From NCBI GenBank assembly GCA_964538875.1, contig CAZIHO010000111.1:1-10847 (forward strand): DNA of 10,847 bases, in the 5' to 3' direction. How positions within the stretch are numbered: position 1 is the stretch's first letter; each line of letters opens with the position of its first letter. The notes below the pieces were generated by a model that saw only the letters and a list, made by a program, of their open reading frames with translations, did not search any database and had not been told where the DNA came from. This stretch comes from CAZIHO01 sp964538875 (GTDB taxonomy: Bacteria; Pseudomonadota; Gammaproteobacteria; Chromatiales; Chromatiaceae). Shown one piece after another: positions 1-5,981 of the stretch. A program made the translations under genes and the position numbers.

Positions 1-810
1 GGTGGTGTAGGACGGCAGCCGCCAGGCGGGCAGGATGCGGCGCAATTCACCCCGGGCCACGCTGGGGGCGGCGAAATATTCCGGCACGGCGGCGATGCCA
101 ACCCCGGCGCGGGCCAGTTGGATCAGCAGTTCCGGGGAATTGGCGGTTACCAGGGCCCTAGGCAGTCCCTGCCACCGCTGGTCGCCGTTGCGCAGGATCC
201 AGTCCGCCACCTCGCCCTGGTGGCCCAGCAACAGGCCGTCCAATGGGTGCAGGTCCTGGGGAAGGCTGGGTTCGCCCCGTTCCGCCAAGTAGCTAGGCGC
301 TGCGTACAGGCCCCCCGGCGCCACCGCCAGGCGACGCGCCGCCAACAGGGAGTCGTCGCTCAGGTCGCCGGCCCGAATGGCCAGGTCAAAACCCTCCCCC
401 AACAGATCCACCCGCCGGGGCGATAGATCTAGTTCCAGGGATACTGCCGGGTGCAGGGCCACGAAGGCGGCCAACAGATCGGTCATGAGCAGGGTCGCGA
501 AATCATTGGGCATGGACACCCGCAACCGCCCGCTGGGCTGGGCCTGGCGGTGTTCGCTCAGGGCCTTCACCGCGTCCACTTCCTCCGCCACTTGGCGGGC
601 GTGGTCCAGCAGTTGGGTGCCAAATTCGGTGAGACTGAGGCGGCGCGTGGTGCGCAGCATGAGCCGTTCCCCGAGCTGTTGTTCCAGCAGGGCGATGCGT
701 CGCGACAGGGTGGACTTGGGCAGACCCAAGCGCCCGGCGGCGCGGCTGAAACTGCCGGCTTCCGCCACCCGGGCGAAGATCAGCAGGTCGTTGGGTTGGT
801 AAGGCTCCAT
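1..810 (-). CDS. LysR-family transcriptional regulator (3' end cut off by window edge)
   Basis: A LysR-type regulator read leftward and still open at base 1, with about 270 residues visible of the roughly 300 usual for the family. The N-terminal winged helix-turn-helix (about residues 5-62) includes FARVAEAGSFSRAAGRLG and the recognition-helix stretch KSTLSRRIALLEQQLG. After it come the linker helix and a periplasmic-binding-protein-like effector domain starting near GRLRVSMPNDFA. I chose ATG at 810 because GGAA lies 6 bases upstream. An in-frame ATG at 822 adds four residues, has no Shine-Dalgarno and lies inside an inverted repeat. Regulators of this subtype usually control the divergently transcribed neighbour, here the azoR-pirin-dioxygenase cassette, and often themselves. 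The effector cannot be told from the sequence. The family assignment is certain; the target is inferred from position and from LysR boxes in the shared spacer. Confidence 0.93.
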   Translation of the reverse strand, partial: MEPYQPNDLLIFARVAEAGSFSRAAGRLGLPKSTLSRRIALLEQQLGERLMLRTTRRLSLTEFGTQLLDHARQVAEEVDAVKALSEHRQAQPSGRLRVSMPNDFATLLMTDLLAAFVALHPAVSLELDLSPRRVDLLGEGFDLAIRAGDLSDDSLLAARRLAVAPGGLYAAPSYLAERGEPSLPQDLHPLDGLLLGHQGEVADWILRNGDQRWQGLPRALVTANSPELLIQLARAGVGIAAVPEYFAAPSVARGELRRILPAWRLPSYTT

Positions 811-812
811 GG

Positions 813-834
813 ATTGTTCCATTTTTCGAACAAT
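813..834. promoter_or_regulatory. Inverted repeat, candidate LysR box 1
   Basis: ATTGTTC (813-819) and GAACAAT (828-834) form a perfect 7-bp inverted repeat with an 8-base spacer. The inner TTC-N8-GAA gives the T-N11-A geometry typical of LysR-type binding sites. It overlaps the upstream ATG (822) of the LysR gene and lies just outside the preferred start at 810, which suits autorepression. The repeat is seen directly; the role as operator is inferred. Confidence 0.5.
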
Positions 835-842
835 TCATGCCT

Positions 843-860
843 GTTTAGCGGCTTCTAAAC
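843..860. promoter_or_regulatory. Inverted repeat, candidate LysR box 2
   Basis: GTTTAG (843-848) and CTAAAC (855-860) form a perfect 6-bp inverted repeat with a 6-base spacer, again with T-N11-A spacing. Its centre is 28 bp from that of the first repeat. It ends 3 bases before a possible -35 (TTAAGC) of the azoR operon, which is where a LysR-type activator normally contacts the promoter. The two repeats differ in arm sequence, so only one may be the primary site. Confidence 0.45.
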
Positions 861-863
861 CGA

Positions 864-892
864 TTAAGCAAGGAATAGAGTGGAGCCATATT
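864..892 (+). promoter_or_regulatory. Possible promoter of the azoR operon
   Basis: TTAAGC (864-869) and CATATT (887-892), separated by 17 bp, resemble a weak sigma-70 promoter with about 3 of 6 and 4 of 6 consensus matches. Weak -35 elements are usual at LysR-activated promoters. With a start near 899, the two dyads upstream would centre near -47 and -75. This is pattern matching by eye in a short spacer, so the call is tentative. Confidence 0.35.
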
Positions 893-914
893 GAACACCA
901 CCGGAGTACTAACC

Positions 915-1514
915 ATGAAAATCCTGCAAATCAACGCCAGCGCCCGCCGCACGGGGGCCAACTCCACCCGCATCGCCAACCAGATCGTGGCGCGCCTGAG
1001 TGCACGGCATCCGGATGCCCAACTGACCCGGCGGGACCTGGCGGAAACGCCCCATCCGGCGCTGGACGAGGCGGCCCTGGGCGCCCTGTTCACCCCCGCC
1101 GGCCAGCGCACGCCGGAGCAGGCGGCCCGGGTGGCCCTGGACGACGTTCTGATCGCCGAACTGCAAGCCGCAGATGTGATCGTGCTGGGCGTACCCATGT
1201 ACAACTTCGGCATCCCGGCCCAGTTGAAGAACTGGATCGACGCCATCGCCCGGGCCGGGGTCACCTTCCGCTATACGGAGCAGGGTCCCCAGGGGCTAGT
1301 GCAGGGCAAGCGGGTCTATGTGGCCCTGGCGAGGGGCGGCGTTTATCGGGATACCCCGGCGGATACCCAGGTGCCCTATCTCAAGACGCTGTTCGCCTTC
1401 CTGGGCATGGAGGACTTGCGCTTCATCTACGCCGAGGGTCTCAACATGGGTCCGGACGCGGCCAGCCGGGGCTTTGCCCAGGCGGACGCGGACCTGGAAG
1501 CGGCGCTGGTCTAG
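915..1514 (+). CDS. azoR: FMN-dependent NADH-azoreductase
   Basis: A 199-aa flavodoxin-fold protein, matching the length of E. coli AzoR (about 200 aa). Family members use FMN and NAD(P)H for two-electron reduction of quinones and azo compounds in the cytoplasm, as homodimers. The N-terminal strand and phosphate-binding loop are visible (MKILQINASARRTGANS, residues 1-17). The FMN-contacting motif PMYNFGIPAQLKNWIDA is at 94-110 and the ALARGGVY segment at 137-144. The ATG at 915 has GGAG at 903-906, 8 bases upstream, and starts directly on the first beta strand. A TTG at 891 in the same frame would add eight residues the family does not need. It is the first gene of a cassette read away from a LysR regulator, with the pirin gene 35 bp downstream. 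The physiological role is probably quinone or electrophile detoxification, not dye reduction. Confidence 0.93.
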   Translation: MKILQINASARRTGANSTRIANQIVARLSARHPDAQLTRRDLAETPHPALDEAALGALFTPAGQRTPEQAARVALDDVLIAELQAADVIVLGVPMYNFGIPAQLKNWIDAIARAGVTFRYTEQGPQGLVQGKRVYVALARGGVYRDTPADTQVPYLKTLFAFLGMEDLRFIYAEGLNMGPDAASRGFAQADADLEAALV

Positions 1515-1549
1515 GCGCAAGCCCATTCTTTCAACTGGAAGCGATCCCC

Positions 1550-2417
1550 ATGAACCACCACGAAGAAACCCTTACCCGTTCCCGGAGCATCGAATCCTTG
1601 GTGACCGGCAAACAGACCTCGGACGGCGCCGGCGTCCGCCTGGTGCGGGTCCTCGGCCAGTCGTTGCAACGCCGGTTGGATCCCTTCCTGATGCTAGACG
1701 CCTTTGGCAGCGACGACCCGGACGATTACCTGGCCGGCTTCCCGGATCATCCCCATCGGGGCTTTGAGACGGTGACCTACCTGATCGCTGGGCGCATGCG
1801 CCACCGGGATAGCACCGGTCATGAAGGGCTGCTGGAACCGGGCGGCATGCAGTGGATGACCGCTGGCCGGGGCGTGATTCACTCGGAAATCCCCGAACAA
1901 AAGGACGGCCGCTTGGAGCGGCTTTCAATTGTGGCTGAATCTGCCGGGGCGGGACAAGTTGCAAGCGCCCTGGTACCGGGATTACACCGCCCAGGACCTG
2001 CCCCGCATTGCCCGGCCGGATGGGGTGGAAGTCCGGGTGCTCGCGGGTTCCAGCGGCGGCGTGACCGGCGCGGTGCTCCGGGAGGCGACCGCGCCCCTTT
2101 ACCTGGACCTGGCCCTACCGGCCGGGAGCCGGTTTGCCCAAGCCCTGCCGCCGGACCATAACGCCTTCCTGTACCCCTACCGGGGCGCAGTCAGCGTAGC
2201 GGACCGGACGGTTCCGGCGGGACGCATGGGCATCTTGACCAATGACCCCGCCGCCGACGGGGTGCTCATCGAAGCCCAGGCAGACACCAGGCTATTGCTG
2301 ATCGCCGGGCGGCCCCTCAAGGAGCCCATCGCCCAATATGGACCCTTTGTCATGAACACCGAACAGGAGATCTACCAGGCGGTCAACGATTATCGAGACG
2401 GTCGCCTGGCCGCTTGA
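1550..2417 (+). pseudogene. Pirin-family protein, interrupted by a single-base frameshift
   Basis: A bicupin of the pirin family (YhhW/YhaK type), some members of which show quercetin 2,3-dioxygenase activity. The first 123 codons (1550-1918) carry the N-terminal cupin with all four expected metal ligands: H67 and H69 in PDHPHRGFE, and H111 and E113 in RGVIHSEIP. After GAG (1916-1918) the family sequence continues one base later, as GFQLWLNLPGRDK, in the frame running to TGA at 2415-2417. Leaving out C1919 restores a protein of about 288 aa, normal for the larger pirins. Read literally, translation leaves the family after residue 123 and ends at TGA 2159-2161, giving about 203 aa with an unrelated tail. 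GGAAG (1537-1541) is the ribosome site. The downstream part is well conserved, so the lesion is either very recent or a sequencing or assembly error. No slippery site is visible. Confidence 0.85.
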
Positions 2418-2425
2418 GGAAACCC

Positions 2426-3223
2426 ATGACCATGACGCATTTACCCGCCCTGTTCGTTCCCCACGGCGCGCCCACCGTCGCCCTGCGGCCCGGCGCAGCC
2501 GGCGCCGCCCTGGCGGCGCTGGCCCCAAGGCTACCGCCAGTCCGGGCGCTGCTGATGGTCAGCGCCCATTGGAGCACCCAGTTGCCGACCCTGGGCTGGG
2601 CCCCTGAACCCGCTACCGTCCACGACTTCTGGGGCTTCCCGGAGGAGCTTTACGCCATTCGCTATCCGGCCAAGGGCGACGCCCAGGTGGCCGCCCAGGT
2701 GGAAGCGGCCATCCAGGCCGCCGGGTTGCCGGTGGCACGGGACCCCAACCGGGGACTGGACCACGGCGCCTGGATACCCGCCCGGCTGTTGTTTCCGGAT
2801 GCCCAAATACCCGTTCTGCCCCTGTCCCTGCAAAGCCGGCAGGGGCCGGAGCAAGCCTACCGGCTCGGCCAAGCGCTGGCGCCCCTGGCCCAGCAGGGTA
2901 TTTTGGTGGTCGGCTCCGGCAACCTCACCCACAACTTGCGGGACTATCAGACCTTCGCCCGTCAGGGCGGCGGGACACCGGCCTATGTACGGGAGTTCAG
3001 CGACTGGTGCGCGGACCGGCTGGCGGCGGGGGACGTGCCCGCCCTGCTGGACTATCGCCGCCAGGCACCGGGCGGCGCCCAGGCCCATCCCACCGAGGAG
3101 CACCTGTTGCCCCTGTTCCTGGCCCTGGGCGCTGGCGGACCCCAGCCGAAGGTGGAAGTCATCCATCGGGGCGTCGCCGACCAGGTGATCTGCATGGACG
3201 CCTACGCCTTTGCCCAGCAGTGA
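2426..3223 (+). CDS. Class III extradiol ring-cleavage dioxygenase, DODA/YgiD type
   Basis: A 265-aa protein of the 4,5-DOPA dioxygenase extradiol family (LigB fold), the usual length for YgiD-type enzymes. The family cleaves catechol rings next to a hydroxyl group, using one metal ion and O2. Candidate metal or active-site histidines stand in the family's conserved blocks: H13 in FVPHGAP, H48 in MVSAHW, H113 in GLDHGAWIP, H169 in GNLTHN, and H221/H226 in AHPTEEHLLPL. ATG 2426 is preferred over 2432 because GAGGA (2416-2420) is 5 bases upstream. That ribosome site overlaps the pirin stop at 2415-2417, so translation was probably coupled to pirin. The substrate is unknown. With azoreductase and pirin beside it, a catechol or hydroquinone formed by quinone reduction is a reasonable guess, not shown by the sequence. 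Confidence 0.9.
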   Translation: MTMTHLPALFVPHGAPTVALRPGAAGAALAALAPRLPPVRALLMVSAHWSTQLPTLGWAPEPATVHDFWGFPEELYAIRYPAKGDAQVAAQVEAAIQAAGLPVARDPNRGLDHGAWIPARLLFPDAQIPVLPLSLQSRQGPEQAYRLGQALAPLAQQGILVVGSGNLTHNLRDYQTFARQGGGTPAYVREFSDWCADRLAAGDVPALLDYRRQAPGGAQAHPTEEHLLPLFLALGAGGPQPKVEVIHRGVADQVICMDAYAFAQQ

Positions 3224-3243
3224 CCCGCACCCCGTACCTGCCC

Positions 3244-3268
3244 GGCCATTGGGAGCACCCATCAGGCC
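3244..3268 (+). terminator. Weak hairpin after the dioxygenase gene
   Basis: GGCC (3244-3247) and TGGG (3250-3253), then CCCA (3258-3261) and GGCC (3265-3268), can fold into an imperfect hairpin 20 bases after the dioxygenase stop. No T tract follows, so it is at best a partial or Rho-assisted end of the azoR operon. Confidence 0.25.
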
Positions 3269-3332
3269 GCCGGACGGACCCGGTACGATCCCATCTCCCA
3301 TCATGGAGCCTTGGTCACGAATGCGGAACAGA

Positions 3333-3351
3333 CGATCCACCAGGCGGATCG
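3333..3351. promoter_or_regulatory. Near-palindrome upstream of the YceI gene, candidate operator
   Basis: CGATCC (3333-3338) and GGATCG (3346-3351) are perfect inverted arms. Inside them CC (3340-3341) and GG (3343-3344) also pair around A3342, leaving only the 3339/3345 position mismatched. The site ends 45 bases before the yceI ATG. It is too far (about 20 bases) from the T-run at 3371-3378 to be an intrinsic terminator of the usual form. A regulator-binding site is the more likely reading, but no family is suggested by the arms. Confidence 0.4.
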
Positions 3352-3396
3352 CCCGTGAGAACGATTCATATTTTTTTTCAAATTGGAGTATCCGTC

Positions 3397-3969
3397 ATGA
3401 AGCCATTACCCCTTGGCGCCGCCATTCTGCTCGCCGCCGCCGCGACTCCGGCCCTGGCGGAACCCGAAACCTACCTGCTGGACGGCAACCATACCTATCC
3501 CCGTTTCTCCTACAGCCACTTCGGCTTTTCCACCCAGGTGTCCCGGTTCGACAAGACCAGCGGCAAGATCGTCCTGGACCGGGCCGCCAAAACTGGCTCG
3601 GCGGACATCCTGATCGACACCAGGTCGGTCAATACCGGCTCCGCCGAATTCAACGAGCATATCCAGGACAAGGATTTTCTGGATACCGCCAAGTACCCGA
3701 CCGCCAGGTTCCAATCGACCCAAGTGGTATTCGACGGAAATCAGCCGGTTGCCGTCCACGGGGATTTGACCCTCAAGGGCGTCACCAAGCCGGTGACCCT
3801 AACCCTGACTTCCTTCAAGGCCATGCCTCATCCGATGTTGAAGAAGGATGCCATCGGCGCCGACGCCTACACCCTGGTCAAACGCACGGATTTCGACGCT
3901 GGCAAGTACGCTCCCTTGGTGGGCGACGAGGTACGCATCGACATCGCGGTCGAGGCCATCAAGGAATAG
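3397..3969 (+). CDS. yceI: YceI-family periplasmic protein
   Basis: A 190-aa YceI-like protein, close to the family's usual length. YceI proteins have a lipocalin-like beta barrel that binds long polyisoprenoid-type lipids, but their cellular role is poorly defined. Residues 1-21 form a Sec signal peptide (KPLPLGAAILLAAAATPALA, then EPE), so the mature protein should be periplasmic. Diagnostic stretches are LDGNHTYPRFSYSHFG (28-43), the DTRSVNTG and DFLDTAKYPTARF region (74-105), DLTLKGVTKPVTL (123-135) and the C-terminal RTDFDAGKYAPLVGDEV (163-179). ATG 3397 has GGAG (3385-3388) 8 bases upstream. The gene stands alone, 173 bp after the dioxygenase, and converges on the kinase gene. No cytochrome b561, a frequent partner, is present in this window. 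Confidence 0.92.
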   Translation: MKPLPLGAAILLAAAATPALAEPETYLLDGNHTYPRFSYSHFGFSTQVSRFDKTSGKIVLDRAAKTGSADILIDTRSVNTGSAEFNEHIQDKDFLDTAKYPTARFQSTQVVFDGNQPVAVHGDLTLKGVTKPVTLTLTSFKAMPHPMLKKDAIGADAYTLVKRTDFDAGKYAPLVGDEVRIDIAVEAIKE

Positions 3970-3980
3970 GGCTAAGCCAA

Positions 3981-4019
3981 CGGCAACCAGGCTGGCCCCC
4001 ATGGGGGCGGCCCTTGCCG
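3981..4019. terminator. Hairpin between convergent genes
   Basis: Between the yceI stop (3969) and the kinase stop (4021), CGGCAA (3981-3986) pairs with TTGCCG (4014-4019). These arms enclose a perfect 14-bp palindrome, GCCCCCATGGGGGC (3995-4008). This is a strong potential bidirectional hairpin in the only non-coding space between two converging genes. Neither strand has a T tract after it, so it is not a textbook intrinsic terminator. Confidence 0.4.
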
Positions 4020-4020
4020 G

Positions 4021-5295
4021 TCAGCCCTGGACTTTGAAGTTAAGTTGGAAGCGGGCGCCGCCCTCGGGCTGGTTCTCGACCGACAGGGACCAGCCTTGGC
4101 GGTCGGCGATGCGCTTGACCAGCGGCAGGCCGATGCCAGCGCCTCGGGTGGCGCGGCGCGAGCGGTCGCTGTGCTCGAACAGACTGCTAAGTTCCTCCAT
4201 AGGAATTCCAGCACCCGTGTCCGCCACGCTGAAGCTGGAACCCTCTAGCCGGATGGCGACCTGTCCGGCCTCGGTATACAAGAACGCATTGCGGACCAGA
4301 TTGCCCAGGGCGATAGCCAACAGGGGCCGTTCCACCGGAATCGGCGGTCCATCCTGAATCCTCAGGTCCAGCGCCACCGGCTTGTGCCGCAACAGGGGTT
4401 GGTGTTGTTCGACCACTTCCCGCAGAACCTCGGCGACCGCCCGGCACGGCGGCTCCGGCGCGTCGTCACGCCGTTCCCGGGCCAACATCAGCAGGGCGCT
4501 GGTGAGATCCGCCATGGCCCGGCAGGCACGGGCCGCCCGCTCGACGCGGGTGCGCATGGCCGGCGTCAGGGCCGGATCGGCTTGGAGGATTTCCATTGCA
4601 CCCTGGATGACGGCGATAGGGGTGCGCAGTTCGTGACTGGCGTCGGCGGAAAAGGCCCGTTCCCGTTCCACGAAAGCGCCGAACCGGGCTAGATAGCGCT
4701 CGAAGGCCCGCGCCAATTCCCCCACCTCGTCCCCCGGCAGGCCCTCGGTCAGGGGCGTGGTCAAATCATCCGGCTGGCGCTCCCGGACCCGCCGCGCCAA
4801 TTCCCGTACCGGCGCGATGACCCGGCCCGCCAACCACCAGCCACCGGCCGCCGCTGCCAGGCTGGTCAGGGCGATGCCGCCCAACACCAAAACCAGCAGG
4901 GCCTGTTCCCGGTCTTGGACCTGGGAGCGGTTGTGCAGCATGTATAGGGTGTCGTCGCCCTGCTGGACCACCGCGACTCGATAGCTGGTGCCGGCCACCG
5001 CCAGGGTGAAGCGGCCGGGAGGCAAGTTATTGAGTTCGCCGGGGCGCTCATCCGGCCGCTCTGGGCGCTGGCGGTACCCGCGCAGGGTGGCGGTCATGGG
5101 TGGCAGGGACTCGGGATTGCGGGCCAACCGTGCCCGGTAGTCCTGGAGTTCCGCGCTCAGGGCCTCGTCGATCAGACGTTGGTCCAGGTCCTTGGAAATC
5201 AGGTACACCCAGCCGCCGAATCCCAGGCCCACCGCCGCGCCGATCAGGGCAAAACCCAGCGTCACCCGGGGCCGCAGCCCCAGGCTAAAGCCCAT
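4021..5295 (-). CDS. Membrane sensor histidine kinase of an OmpR-type two-component system
   Basis: A 424-aa sensor kinase. A first membrane helix spans about residues 11-33, followed by a periplasmic segment of about 95 residues (34-131), a second helix (132-153) and a HAMP linker (about 154-207). The HisKA domain has phospho-acceptor H221 in SADASHELRTPI. The HATPase domain shows the N box NLVRN (332-336), G1 ADTGAGIP (358-365) and G2 GAGIGL (385-390), so all catalytic boxes are intact. The start ATG lies inside the end of the response-regulator gene (11-bp overlap), with GGAG in GGAGTGGAGC just before it, so translation is coupled. The periplasmic part is too short and unremarkable for the signal to be read. 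It is the last gene of the prmB-hemN operon, whose products give no firm clue to the stimulus. Confidence 0.94.
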   Translation of the reverse strand: MGFSLGLRPRVTLGFALIGAAVGLGFGGWVYLISKDLDQRLIDEALSAELQDYRARLARNPESLPPMTATLRGYRQRPERPDERPGELNNLPPGRFTLAVAGTSYRVAVVQQGDDTLYMLHNRSQVQDREQALLVLVLGGIALTSLAAAAGGWWLAGRVIAPVRELARRVRERQPDDLTTPLTEGLPGDEVGELARAFERYLARFGAFVERERAFSADASHELRTPIAVIQGAMEILQADPALTPAMRTRVERAARACRAMADLTSALLMLARERRDDAPEPPCRAVAEVLREVVEQHQPLLRHKPVALDLRIQDGPPIPVERPLLAIALGNLVRNAFLYTEAGQVAIRLEGSSFSVADTGAGIPMEELSSLFEHSDRSRRATRGAGIGLPLVKRIADRQGWSLSVENQPEGGARFQLNFKVQG

Positions 5296-5971
5296 GCTCC
5301 ACTCCGAGCCGGTAACCGAAGCCTCGCACCGTATGTAACAAGGGCTGCGGGAAGGGTTTGTCGATCAGGTTACGCAACTGGTGCAAATGGCTGCGCAGGG
5401 CATCGCTGTCCGGCGGTGAATCCCCCCAGACACAGCGCTCCAATTCGGCCCGGCTCACCACTTGCGGCGCCCGGCGCAGGAGCAATTCCAGCAGCTTGAG
5501 GGGGATCGGCGGCAAGTCCAGCGGTTGTCCGGCCCGAGTGACGCGCCAAACGGCGGTGTCTAGGGTCAGATCGCCCACTTGTAACAGGTGGCCCTGGCCC
5601 CCGTCCGCCCCCTGGCCGCGCCGCGCCAGGACCAGCAGGCGGGCTTCCAACTCTTGCAGGGCAAAGGGCTTTATCAGGTAGTCGTCAGCGCCACTGGCGA
5701 AGCCGTCCAGCTTGTCCTCCAGGCTGTCCCGGGCGGTGAGCATCAGGATCGGCACCCGGCGGCCCGCTGCCCGCAACTTGGCGCAGACTTCCAAACCGTC
5801 GATGCCGGGCAGCATCAGATCCAGCACGATGGCGTCGTAGGAGTTGTCCAACGCGAACCCCAGCCCGCTATAGCCGTTGTAGGCGATGTCCACCGTGTGA
5901 CCCCGGACTTCCAGAAAGTCCACCAGATTGGCCACCAGATCCGGGTTGTCTTCGACGATCAGGATCAGCAC
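5285..5971 (-). CDS. OmpR/PhoB-family response regulator
   Basis: A 228-aa DNA-binding response regulator, the partner of the overlapping kinase. The receiver domain (about 1-120) has the acidic pocket E7/D8, phospho-acceptor D51 in IVLDLMLPG, switch T79 and the conserved lysine K101 in LIKPF. The C-terminal winged helix (about 130-226) ends in the family's RGFGYRL. The DNA-recognition region, SDALRSHLHQLRNLIDKPF, differs from the common VDVHIRRLRKKL form. This places the protein in a distinct OmpR subgroup that I cannot name. The start is GTG (5969-5971), because the reading frame begins right on the first strand, LILIVEDN; an AGGCGGG-like ribosome site precedes it. Only 10 bp separate it from the hemN stop, so it is probably expressed from the prmB-hemN transcript. 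Confidence 0.93.
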   Translation of the reverse strand: MLILIVEDNPDLVANLVDFLEVRGHTVDIAYNGYSGLGFALDNSYDAIVLDLMLPGIDGLEVCAKLRAAGRRVPILMLTARDSLEDKLDGFASGADDYLIKPFALQELEARLLVLARRGQGADGGQGHLLQVGDLTLDTAVWRVTRAGQPLDLPPIPLKLLELLLRRAPQVVSRAELERCVWGDSPPDSDALRSHLHQLRNLIDKPFPQPLLHTVRGFGYRLGVEHGL

Positions 5972-5981
5972 GGGGACCCGC

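Noticed and set aside
809..1549. Open frame running into pirin from upstream, suggesting a longer N-terminal protein
   Set aside because: The upstream part overlaps azoR out of frame and has low-complexity Gly/Pro/Arg composition. The true pirin N-terminus starts at 1550 with a ribosome site.
1913..1925. Programmed +1 frameshifting in pirin
   Set aside because: No slippery run, rare-codon stall, internal Shine-Dalgarno or stop codon at the shift point, and pirins are not known to need it.
2531..3340. Long open frame (269 codons) on the minus strand across the dioxygenase gene
   Set aside because: It mirrors a strongly supported plus-strand gene; GC-rich third positions keep antisense frames open, and its translation resembles no family.
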